This document shows positions 15,220-22,404 of a stretch of 64,000 nt of DNA, one piece after another; within the stretch, counting starts at the first letter, position 1, and each line of letters opens with the position of its first letter. The DNA is taken from the NCBI RefSeq assembly GCF_008370255.1, contig NZ_SEUI01000002.1:442220-506219 (forward strand), in the 5' to 3' direction. A model generated the notes under the pieces. That model ran no database searches and had not been told where the DNA came from. It was given only the letters and a program-made list of their open reading frames with translations. The stretch is from Pseudoalteromonas sp. FUC4. Lineage in GTDB: Bacteria > Pseudomonadota > Gammaproteobacteria > Enterobacterales > Alteromonadaceae. The translations under genes and the position numbers were made by a program.

Positions 15220-17511
15220 TTACGCTTCTAAGCCTTTTTTAAGTTCGCTTGGCTTCATTGGTAGGTCACGTAAACGAACGCCTACAGCATTAAACACTGC
15301 ATTACCAATAGCAGGAGCAACCCCTATCACCCCAGGCTCACCTAAACCAACTGGAAACTCATCGCTTTGTAAAAACTCGATGTCCATATCTGGCACATCT
15401 TGCATTCTTAGCGGTAAATAAGTATTAAAGTTAGTCGCTGATACCTGTCCATCTTTATACGTATTTGACTCATGCAATGCAAGGCTGCTGCCCCATAGTA
15501 ACGACCCTTCAATTTGCGCCAATGCGCCATCAGGGTGAACTATTAAGCCCGCATCTACAACAACATAAAGCTTTTTAAGCGTTATTTTACCACTATCACG
15601 GTTAACGTGAACATGCGCTGCGGTTGCAAGCCATGCTGGCATTGTGCGTTCTTGCCCTGAGCTTACAGAAAAACCAATGCCTTCGTCTTTCGCCAATTTT
15701 ACAGAAGCTACTTTGTCTGACACTGTTTTAAGCACATTACGTAAGCGCAGTGCTCCGCCAACGCTCTCAGGCGCTTTACCCGCTTGCTTGCCTTTACCAT
15801 CTAACATTTCAATTCTAAATTGAACAGGATCTTTGCCTTGCTTATGGGCAATTTCATCAATAAACGACTCAAGACTCCATGCAATCCAGCCTGGCCCTAC
15901 TGAACGTAACCAACCTGGATTAAAGGTGCTTTGCGCAACTTCATTATTAATAGCGCGTGCACGATGACTGCTCATGCTGTACCAATGATCAGCGCCTGAT
16001 GCTGAAAATGCATCAAATTTACCTTTGCCATCAACACCCGGTGATAAAAACCCTGGTGCCATGGCTTTAGTAGGCCAACCAGCGGCAAATGCATGTTCCA
16101 TTCCTGTGAAGGTACCATTTTTGTCAAACGACGCCGTCAATTTTGCAGCAGATGCAGAACGAGACTGATCGAATAAGCTATCGTCTGCTCGTGTAAATAC
16201 CAGTTTTACTGGTTTACCTACTGCTTTTGCAGTTAGAGCTGCAGGTACAGTCCAATCACCAAATAATCGACGACCAAAACCACCACCTAAATAGTAAGGA
16301 CGAATAATTACTTTGTTTTGTTCTATATCAAGTGCTTTAGCAAGCGCAGGTAACGTAAGTGACTGCCATTGGTTACCTGTATGAATAATCCAATTCCCGT
16401 CTTTAAACTCTGCAACCGCATTTAATGGCTCTAGCTGATAATGGCTCGCTGTCGCTGTGGTATACATTGATTCTAACGACTCATTGGCATCGGCTTGGGT
16501 TTTCTTTATATCGCCTTCATCAACAAACAAAGTACCCGAGTCGCGTTGCTCGCATAATCGCTTACCTTCTTTTTGAATATCAGCTTCAGATATATTTGCC
16601 GACTCACCTTTTTTGTAACTCACCTTTAAAGCATCTACTGCTTTAATGGCACTTGGATAACTATCAGCTAATACAACAACCCAGCCTTGCACTGTGTTAC
16701 TAGGGTCATTTAAAATTTCATAGCCTTTGTAACCTTTAATTGCTTTTGCTGCACTATCGTCAACGTTTGTCACTGTACTGCCATAACGAGTTGGTGGAAT
16801 AACTGGACGCGCGTACAGCATGCCTTCAACTTCTACATCTATCCCATATACTGCAGTACCATTTGTTTTGGCTGGTATATCAAGCGCTTTAAAGTCTTGT
16901 TTAAGCCCAGTTAAATGACGTTTATTAGCAGGTTTTAGTGGCAAGTTTGCAACTTCATCACTTGTGAATGTACGATTAAATTCGCCCTTTTTAACTATGT
17001 CTGCGTAACTAACCGATTTTTCGCCTGCAATAATATAGCCCTTTTCGGCACGACATTTGTCTGAAGGCACGCCGAGCATTTTAGCTCCGGCTTCTATTAA
17101 TGCAATTCGACCTGCAGCACCGGCTTGAGATAATGGCTTAAAGCTTTGAAATACAGACCACGAACCACCCGTTACCATAAAGCCCCATTTTTCATGAGTA
17201 TCTACGTAGGTAATTGATACTTTATCCCAATCACATTCAAGTTCATCAGCCACAATCCGCGCAAGAGCAGTACCAATATGTTGACCCATTTCAGCTTTTG
17301 CAATACTTACTTCTACAGCGCCGTCGGTGCTCATAGTCCACCAAATGGTGGGTGAAAAAGCTTGTTGCGCAATTGATTCTTTTGCACTTAGCGAACCCGA
17401 AAATAACGCAGGGGCAAACGCCATGACTAAACCTGCGCTAGCAGTGCCAATCATGAACGAGCGACGATTTAAATTAACGGTTTCGCTATTTTTTTGAAAT
17501 AATTTTTTCAT
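15220..17511 (-). CDS. iorB: molybdopterin-binding large subunit, IorB-like (isoquinoline 1-oxidoreductase family)
   Basis: 763 residues. It is the large subunit of a two-subunit molybdenum hydroxylase of the xanthine oxidase family; the IorB type carries molybdopterin cytosine dinucleotide. An N-terminal Tat signal (NRRSFMIG, then a hydrophobic run) indicates folded export with IorA. Motifs: YLGGGFGRRLFGDW near 390 at the cofactor, and GLGEPGVIGVAPAIGNAV near the C-terminus with the catalytic Glu. It starts 12 bp after iorA. The substrate is unknown; relatives oxidise N-heterocycles or aldehydes, so the gene name gives family only. Confidence 0.9.
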   Translation of the reverse strand: MKKLFQKNSETVNLNRRSFMIGTASAGLVMAFAPALFSGSLSAKESIAQQAFSPTIWWTMSTDGAVEVSIAKAEMGQHIGTALARIVADELECDWDKVSITYVDTHEKWGFMVTGGSWSVFQSFKPLSQAGAAGRIALIEAGAKMLGVPSDKCRAEKGYIIAGEKSVSYADIVKKGEFNRTFTSDEVANLPLKPANKRHLTGLKQDFKALDIPAKTNGTAVYGIDVEVEGMLYARPVIPPTRYGSTVTNVDDSAAKAIKGYKGYEILNDPSNTVQGWVVVLADSYPSAIKAVDALKVSYKKGESANISEADIQKEGKRLCEQRDSGTLFVDEGDIKKTQADANESLESMYTTATASHYQLEPLNAVAEFKDGNWIIHTGNQWQSLTLPALAKALDIEQNKVIIRPYYLGGGFGRRLFGDWTVPAALTAKAVGKPVKLVFTRADDSLFDQSRSASAAKLTASFDKNGTFTGMEHAFAAGWPTKAMAPGFLSPGVDGKGKFDAFSASGADHWYSMSSHRARAINNEVAQSTFNPGWLRSVGPGWIAWSLESFIDEIAHKQGKDPVQFRIEMLDGKGKQAGKAPESVGGALRLRNVLKTVSDKVASVKLAKDEGIGFSVSSGQERTMPAWLATAAHVHVNRDSGKITLKKLYVVVDAGLIVHPDGALAQIEGSLLWGSSLALHESNTYKDGQVSATNFNTYLPLRMQDVPDMDIEFLQSDEFPVGLGEPGVIGVAPAIGNAVFNAVGVRLRDLPMKPSELKKGLEA

Positions 17512-17523
17512 TATCGGCTCCAG

Positions 17524-18012
17524 TTAAGCGTCTTGTGCATTTGGATCAAATATATTTACTACACTTTGTGACTCATCTGCAGCGCGTTGAATAGCAGTTT
17601 TAATACGTTTATAAGCCATACAGCGACAGTAGTTACCATTCATATGGCTTACTATCTCTTCATCTGAAGGACTTGGATTAGCTGCCAGTAATGTAGCCGC
17701 TTGCATTATTTGCCCAGACTGACAGTAACCGCACTGTGGTACTTGCTCTTCAACCCATGCTTTTTGAAGTGGGTGTTCGTTATTAAGTCCTTCAATTGTG
17801 GTAATGTTTTTTCCTGCAATTGCGCCAATTGGTAAAACACATGAGCGAGTTGCCTGCCCATCTAAATGCACCGTACACGCACCACACATTGCAATACCGC
17901 AACCAAACTTCGTCCCTTTTAATCCAATTTCATCACGAATAACCCATAACAATGGTGTATCTTCACTTGCGTGTGATTCAACCACCTTGCCATTAATTGT
18001 AAACGTCACCAT
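17524..18012 (-). CDS. iorA: 2Fe-2S small subunit, IorA-like
   Basis: 162 residues. It carries the two [2Fe-2S] clusters that pass electrons from the molybdenum centre. The plant-type cluster is [16 protein letters not shown] with the later RSC; the helical-domain cluster is CGYCQSGQ with NYCRCM. It has no signal peptide and should be co-exported with the Tat-tagged IorB. Cytochrome-type acceptors are usual for this group, but none is encoded nearby. Confidence 0.93.
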   Translation of the reverse strand: MVTFTINGKVVESHASEDTPLLWVIRDEIGLKGTKFGCGIAMCGACTVHLDGQATRSCVLPIGAIAGKNITTIEGLNNEHPLQKAWVEEQVPQCGYCQSGQIMQAATLLAANPSPSDEEIVSHMNGNYCRCMAYKRIKTAIQRAADESQSVVNIFDPNAQDA

Positions 18013-18080
18013 AGCTTGCCCCTTGATTAAGCTTTATAGCCCCAATATTAGTTAATACGTTGGCTTTTACCGTTAAAATT

Positions 18081-18170
18081 GTTGTAACTACTCACTCTAA
18101 AAACATCATTTACTATGTAATACCCATTGTATTCACAGCTAAATACTTTAAACATAATCGTAGTTACAAC
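18081..18170. promoter_or_regulatory. pair of perfect 11 bp inverted repeats upstream of iorA
   Basis: GTTGTAACTAC (18081-18091) and its exact reverse complement GTAGTTACAAC (18160-18170) flank 68 bp in the only sizeable gap of the cluster. The pair brackets the expected iorA promoter and looks like two operator half-sites. No regulator gene lies beside it. Confidence 0.45.
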
Positions 18171-18183
18171 TGATATAATTAAA

Positions 18184-18795
18184 TTACTTTTTGTGAACTT
18201 TTAATTCATGCTTCGCTATAAAATTACTCAGCTGCAGTTGCGTATCTATATCTACACTCGCACTACTTAAATTAATTGTATTGACGACTTCACTGCTGGA
18301 ACGCAGTAATTGCTGTGCCCCCTTATCAGAAGTTAAGCTTGTAAGCTTTGATAAATCAACCGCTGGGAATATAGCGGGTACACCTAAACGCTCGCCATAG
18401 TTTGCACACCAGCGCGAGGATTCACGTGTGAAACCTGTAACTAATGCAGCTAGATCTTGCGTTTTAAGCTCAACCTGATCGGCAAGCATAAATAAAATTC
18501 CATCATAAGCATGGTGTTTAGATAGCGCTTGCGAAGCGACAGCAATTGAAACACCTAAGCCGTCATCCCATCGTTTGTTTTCAATAATATGTATATTTGA
18601 ATGCCCGCTGAGTGCTTTTACTACCTCTGCGTGCCACTTTCCTGTAACTACATATACGGGTGAATCATCAAGCGCTTGCAGCACTTCAACCGCTCGCTCA
18701 ATCATTGTTTGCCCTAAGCCCACATCAGCTATTAACTTACAACCATCAAAACGAGATGATTGACCTGCTGCCAACACTACTTTTGCAATTAGCAC
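18184..18795 (-). CDS. MobA-like nucleotidyltransferase (molybdenum cofactor cytidylyltransferase-like)
   Basis: 203 residues. The N-terminal motif KVVLAAGQSSRFDGCKLIAD is the NTP-binding loop of the MobA/MocA family, and FMLADQVEL is the metal-binding region. Next to iorAB and xdhC the likely role is adding CMP to molybdopterin (MocA-like) for IorB; this follows from context. The GTG start at 18795 overlaps the xdhC stop (GTGCTAA) with GGGGG upstream, which suggests coupled translation; an in-frame TTG five codons earlier is less likely. Confidence 0.82.
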   Translation of the reverse strand: MLIAKVVLAAGQSSRFDGCKLIADVGLGQTMIERAVEVLQALDDSPVYVVTGKWHAEVVKALSGHSNIHIIENKRWDDGLGVSIAVASQALSKHHAYDGILFMLADQVELKTQDLAALVTGFTRESSRWCANYGERLGVPAIFPAVDLSKLTSLTSDKGAQQLLRSSSEVVNTINLSSASVDIDTQLQLSNFIAKHELKVHKK

Positions 18796-19817
18796 GGCTC
18801 TTGCCCCCAATGGCTCAGTGATTGGGCATCTTTATCACACAGCACTGCATGTATTTCACTGATCAGCGATAGTGCAATACTCTCTGGCGAGTCGCCCCCT
18901 AAATTTAAACCGACAGGCCCAAAAACAGGAGACTTAATTTGTGACACATCCGTATTTGCGTGCTCTAAAACTTGCTCACGCCTGTGCTTAGGACCCAATA
19001 ACCCTATATATTTAAACGGTACATCTTTAAATTGAGCCAACGTACTGGCGTCAAGTTCAACGCTGTGAGCCATTAAAATAGCCGCATCGACTTTATTAGT
19101 TATGCAATATTCTTTTAACTCACTCGGTGTGATGCGCAAAATAGCATCTGCATTTTTAAAATATTGTCTTTTTGCATTAGCCGCGCGTGTATCCCATACC
19201 GTTACACTCCAACCAAGTTGTTTGGCAAATGTATAAACCGGAACTGCATCTGCTCCACCACCTACTATTAATAGATGGGGCGGTGGATAAATAGAGGTTT
19301 GCAAGCACGTAGCGCCTTGTAATTCTACCAACTGCGCTTTGCGGTTCATTGATAAGCCATGCAACTCATCATTTTGCGAAAATACACCACTACCGGCTGG
19401 CAAAATGGGGCTTACTTGTTGAAGATATCGCCCCGGTTTATTCTCATTAAGTGCTTTAGATACAAGCTCTAACTGTAAATAGTCATTAGCTTTATGAATG
19501 GGCTGCAGTAAAATATGTACTATGCCCCCACAACCAATGCCAAGTTGAAAGGTTAAATCGTCTTCATCGGTGGCATCATAACTAATGGTTTTGCTGCTTA
19601 AACTACTCATTACTTGTTTAGCATGGCGTTGTATGTCAGCTTCTAAACAGCCACCCGAAAGCATCCCCAAGCGCTCGCCTAGGCTCGAAATAAGCATCAT
19701 AGCCCCTAGCTTTCTGTAACTAGAGCCTTCAATTTTGTACAAAGTAGCTAAAACCCATTCTTGGTTATCCCTATCGGGATACCAAGTGTTTAAGATACTT
19801 TTCAAATCTGTAACCAT
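18789..19817 (-). CDS. XdhC/CoxI-family maturation factor for molybdenum hydroxylases
   Basis: 342 residues. XdhC-type proteins bind and sulfurylate the molybdenum cofactor and hand it to the apoenzyme. The N-terminal XdhC_CoxI domain shows EGSSYRKLGAMMLIS and GMLSGGCLEAD with its conserved Cys; the C-terminal Rossmann domain shows PPHLLIVGGGADAVPVYTFA and YIGLLGPKHRRE. AAAGGG lies 6 bp before the ATG at 19817, so an upstream in-frame TTG is rejected. It is the first gene of the xdhC, MobA-like, iorA, iorB series, all on one strand. Confidence 0.88.
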   Translation of the reverse strand: MVTDLKSILNTWYPDRDNQEWVLATLYKIEGSSYRKLGAMMLISSLGERLGMLSGGCLEADIQRHAKQVMSSLSSKTISYDATDEDDLTFQLGIGCGGIVHILLQPIHKANDYLQLELVSKALNENKPGRYLQQVSPILPAGSGVFSQNDELHGLSMNRKAQLVELQGATCLQTSIYPPPHLLIVGGGADAVPVYTFAKQLGWSVTVWDTRAANAKRQYFKNADAILRITPSELKEYCITNKVDAAILMAHSVELDASTLAQFKDVPFKYIGLLGPKHRREQVLEHANTDVSQIKSPVFGPVGLNLGGDSPESIALSLISEIHAVLCDKDAQSLSHWGQEPC

Positions 19818-19901
19818 ATATTGCCCTTTAAAAAGCATTTTTGCGTTTAAAAACAAATCAGCCTAAACAGCTAATTTAAAACTTAATAATTCACGCACAA
19901 T

Positions 19902-20765
19902 TTAGTTTTCTATTATATCGTTTAAGGTCTCAATTAACTCATCAAATTGATCATTAACGCTTTGGCGTTGTTTATCATTTAGAGTTGAGTTTAATTCGTA
20001 GAGTAAATTTATATATAAATCTAAATTTGCTTCATTGGCTTTCAATAGTGCGTCGCTCATATATAGTTCGCGCTCTTTAATAACTGTACTCAACTGATTT
20101 ATAAATTCTTTTTTTGTTATTTCAACATTTTCAAATACCTGTTTGGCTGCATTCAAACGGGTTTGTTTGTATTCCAACCACAACATTCCAGAGTCTTGAT
20201 GTTGCTCATTAGTTGATTTAATCAGCGCTTTTTGTTGTTTATTAAGCTTGCCGATCCATTGCTCGTAGTATTCAAATTGCTCTTCCAAACGCTCACTTTT
20301 TCGCTCAAGCAGGGTTTGTTCGTCAAACTCTTCACGTTCGTCGTTAATTTTTATTTGAATATTGTTTAAAAGTTCTTCTCTTTGCTCACTTGATAAGGTT
20401 GCTCCAAGCTCTGCTAAAGGCATGTGCGCGTATTCGAGTAAGTTTTGCCAATGCTTTTTAGCAAAAACCACCTGCTCTTTTAACTGATCGTTGCTTAGTG
20501 TGTTGTTAAAAAGTGCCTTAATATTTTGAATGTCTTGTTTGTAAGCTGGTAGCTGCGTACTTCTATGCCATGCTTGAGTCGTGTTAATGATCTGTTTGAG
20601 CTGCTTATTTTGTGTTTTATTTAAATCAATATAATCATCTACCCAAAATGACGAAAGCCAGCTCAAGTTGTTATAAGTAAATGAGGCTGAACAACTACAC
20701 AAAAATACCATGCTGATAGCAAAGCACGCATTTATCACTTTTTTAGTTTTTAGGTTATTAAGCAT
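19902..20765 (-). CDS. DUF6279-family lipoprotein
   Basis: 287 residues, function unknown. The signal peptide ends in a lipobox (FLCSC) followed by SASFTYNN. The mature protein is charged and strongly helical (long Glu/Lys/Gln stretches), with the conserved start NNLSWLSSFWVDDYIDLN typical of DUF6279. It is probably periplasmic and membrane-tethered. AAGGAAAG precedes the ATG. A perfect Fur box lies 43-57 bp upstream of the start, so iron control is plausible, although that box also faces the small RNA promoter on the other side. Confidence 0.8.
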   Translation of the reverse strand: MLNNLKTKKVINACFAISMVFLCSCSASFTYNNLSWLSSFWVDDYIDLNKTQNKQLKQIINTTQAWHRSTQLPAYKQDIQNIKALFNNTLSNDQLKEQVVFAKKHWQNLLEYAHMPLAELGATLSSEQREELLNNIQIKINDEREEFDEQTLLERKSERLEEQFEYYEQWIGKLNKQQKALIKSTNEQHQDSGMLWLEYKQTRLNAAKQVFENVEITKKEFINQLSTVIKERELYMSDALLKANEANLDLYINLLYELNSTLNDKQRQSVNDQFDELIETLNDIIEN

Positions 20766-20807
20766 CACTTTCCTTATTTAAAATTTTATACTCATGAAAA
20801 TCTTATT

Positions 20808-20822
20808 TGATAATAATTATCA
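20808..20822. promoter_or_regulatory. Fur box 1 (perfect 7-1-7)
   Basis: TGATAATAATTATCA matches the 7-1-7 Fur consensus TGATAATNATTATCA at all 15 positions. It lies between the divergent DUF6279 gene and the small RNA promoter, so Fur could control both. Confidence 0.85.
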
Positions 20823-20829
20823 TTAAGTA

Positions 20830-20858
20830 TTGACTTGCACGGTAATCTAACTAATAAT
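20830..20858 (+). promoter_or_regulatory. promoter of the RyhB-like small RNA
   Basis: TTGACT (20830-20835), a 17 bp spacer and AATAAT (20853-20858) form a strong sigma-70 promoter. Its -10 box is covered by Fur box 2. Transcription should start near 20865. Confidence 0.75.
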
Positions 20859-20866
20859 CATTATCA
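20852..20866. promoter_or_regulatory. Fur box 2 over the small RNA promoter
   Basis: TAATAATCATTATCA matches the 7-1-7 Fur consensus at 14 of 15 positions. It overlaps the -10 element and presumed start point, the standard arrangement for Fur repression under iron-replete conditions. Confidence 0.85.
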
Positions 20867-21063
20867 TAAACAAAGTGTACCGACCTCAGTGCCTATGAAA
20901 GAATATTCAGCAAGGATGCTGACACATTAAAAGAAGAACGTGCCGCTTCGTGTTATTGCTTACTCGACCCAAGTAATAGCACCAAAGATCACATTTACTT
21001 GCTACATTGCTCATATTAGTGACGGTTAATATGACTCAAAAAAGCCCTAACGGGCTTTTTTTA
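20865..21063 (+). ncRNA. ryhB: RyhB-like Fur-regulated small RNA
   Basis: About 200 nt run from a Fur-covered promoter to a rho-independent terminator, with no gene-like frame. Near the 3' end (21004-21013) it has ACATTGCTCA, the same ten bases as the conserved pairing core of enterobacterial RyhB (GACATTGCTCACATTGC). RyhB represses iron-using protein genes with Hfq when iron is short. The length is nearer the longer Vibrio RyhB (over 200 nt) than the 90 nt E. coli form. Other visible structure: a CAGCA-AGGA-TGCTG hairpin, and a longer imperfect stem between GTGTTATTGCTTACT and AGTAATAGCAC. The poly-U tail fits Hfq binding. Identity rests on the core plus Fur control; there is no overall similarity to E. 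coli RyhB. Confidence 0.72.
21038..21063 (+). terminator. terminator of the RyhB-like small RNA
   Basis: AAAAGCCC and GGGCTTTT pair around TAAC, followed by a run of seven T. No open reading frame ends just before it, which supports a non-coding transcript. Confidence 0.85.
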
Positions 21064-21137
21064 TATCTTTAAATTTTCTATAAAATCTGTATCTTACACT
21101 TCTTAAACTCATTAGCTTGCCTTGAAAGTCCACCGTG

Positions 21138-21221
21138 CTGTTATTTACATTTTATACGCACGATCTTATAAGGTGCCGGCTTGCGTTTACACTAAAGCTG
21201 GCGTAAAACATAACAGTAGAC
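21138..21221. repeat. nested inverted repeats of unknown role
   Basis: CTGTTAT-TTAC near 21138 pairs with GTAAAACATAACAG ending near 21218, with a small bulge. Inside, GCCGGCTT pairs with AAGCTGGC. A candidate promoter overlaps (TTTACA 21144-21149, 17 bp, TATAAG 21167-21172), and CCCC followed by six T comes just after. It could be a second small RNA or a decayed element; there is no protein-like frame. Confidence 0.3.
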
Positions 21222-21378
21222 CCCTTTTTTGCATCTATTTATAGTAGCCGATCTAGTCTTTACATAAATGTATTGGGTATTAAACGTTTATAATGTGCAA
21301 ATAGTGCAAAAATTTAATAAATTAGCATTTAACTATGGCCTGTTGAACTTTTAGGATTAAAATTTGTTCTATCTAGGC

Positions 21379-21473
21379 GCTATTTAATCGCCGCGCAAAG
21401 TTTGTAACTTAGTAAGCTCATTAAAAAACCGAGCAGCAAAGAGCAAACCGTCTCAAGGGCGAGCCTAAATAGC
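21379..21473 (+). ncRNA. structured leader RNA or cis-regulatory element upstream of the Sel1 gene
   Basis: Four helices nest in order: GCTATTTA (21379-21386) with TAAATAGC (21466-21473); TCGCC (21388-21392) with GGCGA (21458-21462); GTTTG (21400-21404) with CAAAC (21444-21448); and GCTC (21416-21419) with GAGC (21431-21434). All pairs are perfect. A TATAAT at 21289-21294 could be the -10 of a transcript that includes it, although a -35 box is not clear. It ends 72 bp before the Sel1 start codon. I do not recognise a known riboswitch class; the AGCAAA repeats and the size only loosely recall c-di-GMP elements. Confidence 0.45.
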
Positions 21474-21545
21474 AGTGGGTGTTTAACCTAAAAAATGTAC
21501 TGGCTCTAAAATCTATCGAAACTATTACTAATTGGAGACATTAAT

Positions 21546-22271
21546 ATGTCACAGTTTAATTTAAAAGCACTCGTTCTTGCTGGCGTTTTACTTGCCAGCC
21601 CTTTTGCTCATGCAACATTAGAAGATGGCATAAGAGCAGCTAACGAAGGTGAATTTGCAGTCGCCCTAAAAGAATTCCAATACCTAGCAGATAAAGGCTT
21701 TGCGCCAGGAATTTACGAGCTAGCTAAATTATACGAAGGTGGGTACGGTGTAACACGCGATTACCGCAAAGCTGCTGCACTTTATCAGCAAGGCGTTAAA
21801 AAGAACCATGCTGATTCGATGTTTGCGTTAGCTGTTTTATACGACGAAGGTAAAGGCGTAAAGCTTGATCACCAAATGGCTGTTACTTTATTTGAAAAAG
21901 CAGCCAAGAAGAATCTACCTGCAGCTCAATTTAATTTGGGCGTAATGTACGCCAATGGCGTGGGTGTTACACGAGACTATGAAGCGGCACGTAACTGGTA
22001 CGAAAAAGCAGCTGCAAACAATTACTCTTTAGCGCAATTTAATTTAGCCCTCATGTATTTTGAAGGGCTAGGTATGCCAAAAGATCTAGAAAAGTCATAT
22101 ATTTGGAATACTATCGCTGAGTACAACGGCAATATGCAAGCGAGTCATAGCCGTAAACTTGATGAGCGTAAAATGCTGCCTAAAGAAATTGAAGAAGCTA
22201 AAGAAAAAGCCGATGCCATTTATGCAAAAATACAAGTGGGTACCTATGCTGGCGAAGGTCGCTTATTTTAA
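21546..22271 (+). CDS. secreted Sel1-repeat (TPR-like) protein
   Basis: 241 residues. A Sec signal peptide (about 1-23, ending FAHA) is followed by tandem Sel1-like repeats of 36 residues, for example YELAKLYEGGYGVTRDYRKA, FALAVLYDEGKGVKLDH, FNLGVMYANGVGVTRDYEAA and FNLALMYFEGLGMPKDLEKS. Such solenoids mediate protein-protein contacts; the partner is unknown. The C-terminal helix (about 190-230) is charged. GGAG lies 9 bp before the ATG. It stands alone behind an unusually long, structured upstream region and has a strong terminator. Confidence 0.88.
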   Translation: MSQFNLKALVLAGVLLASPFAHATLEDGIRAANEGEFAVALKEFQYLADKGFAPGIYELAKLYEGGYGVTRDYRKAAALYQQGVKKNHADSMFALAVLYDEGKGVKLDHQMAVTLFEKAAKKNLPAAQFNLGVMYANGVGVTRDYEAARNWYEKAAANNYSLAQFNLALMYFEGLGMPKDLEKSYIWNTIAEYNGNMQASHSRKLDERKMLPKEIEEAKEKADAIYAKIQVGTYAGEGRLF

Positions 22272-22309
22272 AGGTTAGGAGTTTAATACCTTAGTTTAAA
22301 ACTAATCTA

Positions 22310-22348
22310 AAAAAGGCTGAATTACATAACGTAATTCAGCCTTTTTAA
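22310..22348. terminator. bidirectional terminator between the Sel1 and aldehyde dehydrogenase genes
   Basis: AAAAGGCTGAATTAC pairs with GTAATTCAGCCTTTTT around a 5 nt loop. T-runs on both strands serve both convergent genes. Confidence 0.85.
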
Positions 22349-22404
22349 TATATCTTGATTTAGCAAGTTAAAAGTCTATTTTACTTTACCAAATCAACAA
22401 CTTA

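Noticed and set aside
20908..20943. 11-codon ATG frame inside the small RNA
   Set aside because: No Shine-Dalgarno sequence before it; too short to support a dual-function RNA.
21379..21473. c-di-GMP (GEMM) riboswitch
   Set aside because: Some GCAAA-like pieces occur, but the ordered GEMM sequence blocks and the tetraloop-receptor arrangement are not present, so only an unclassified structured RNA is claimed.
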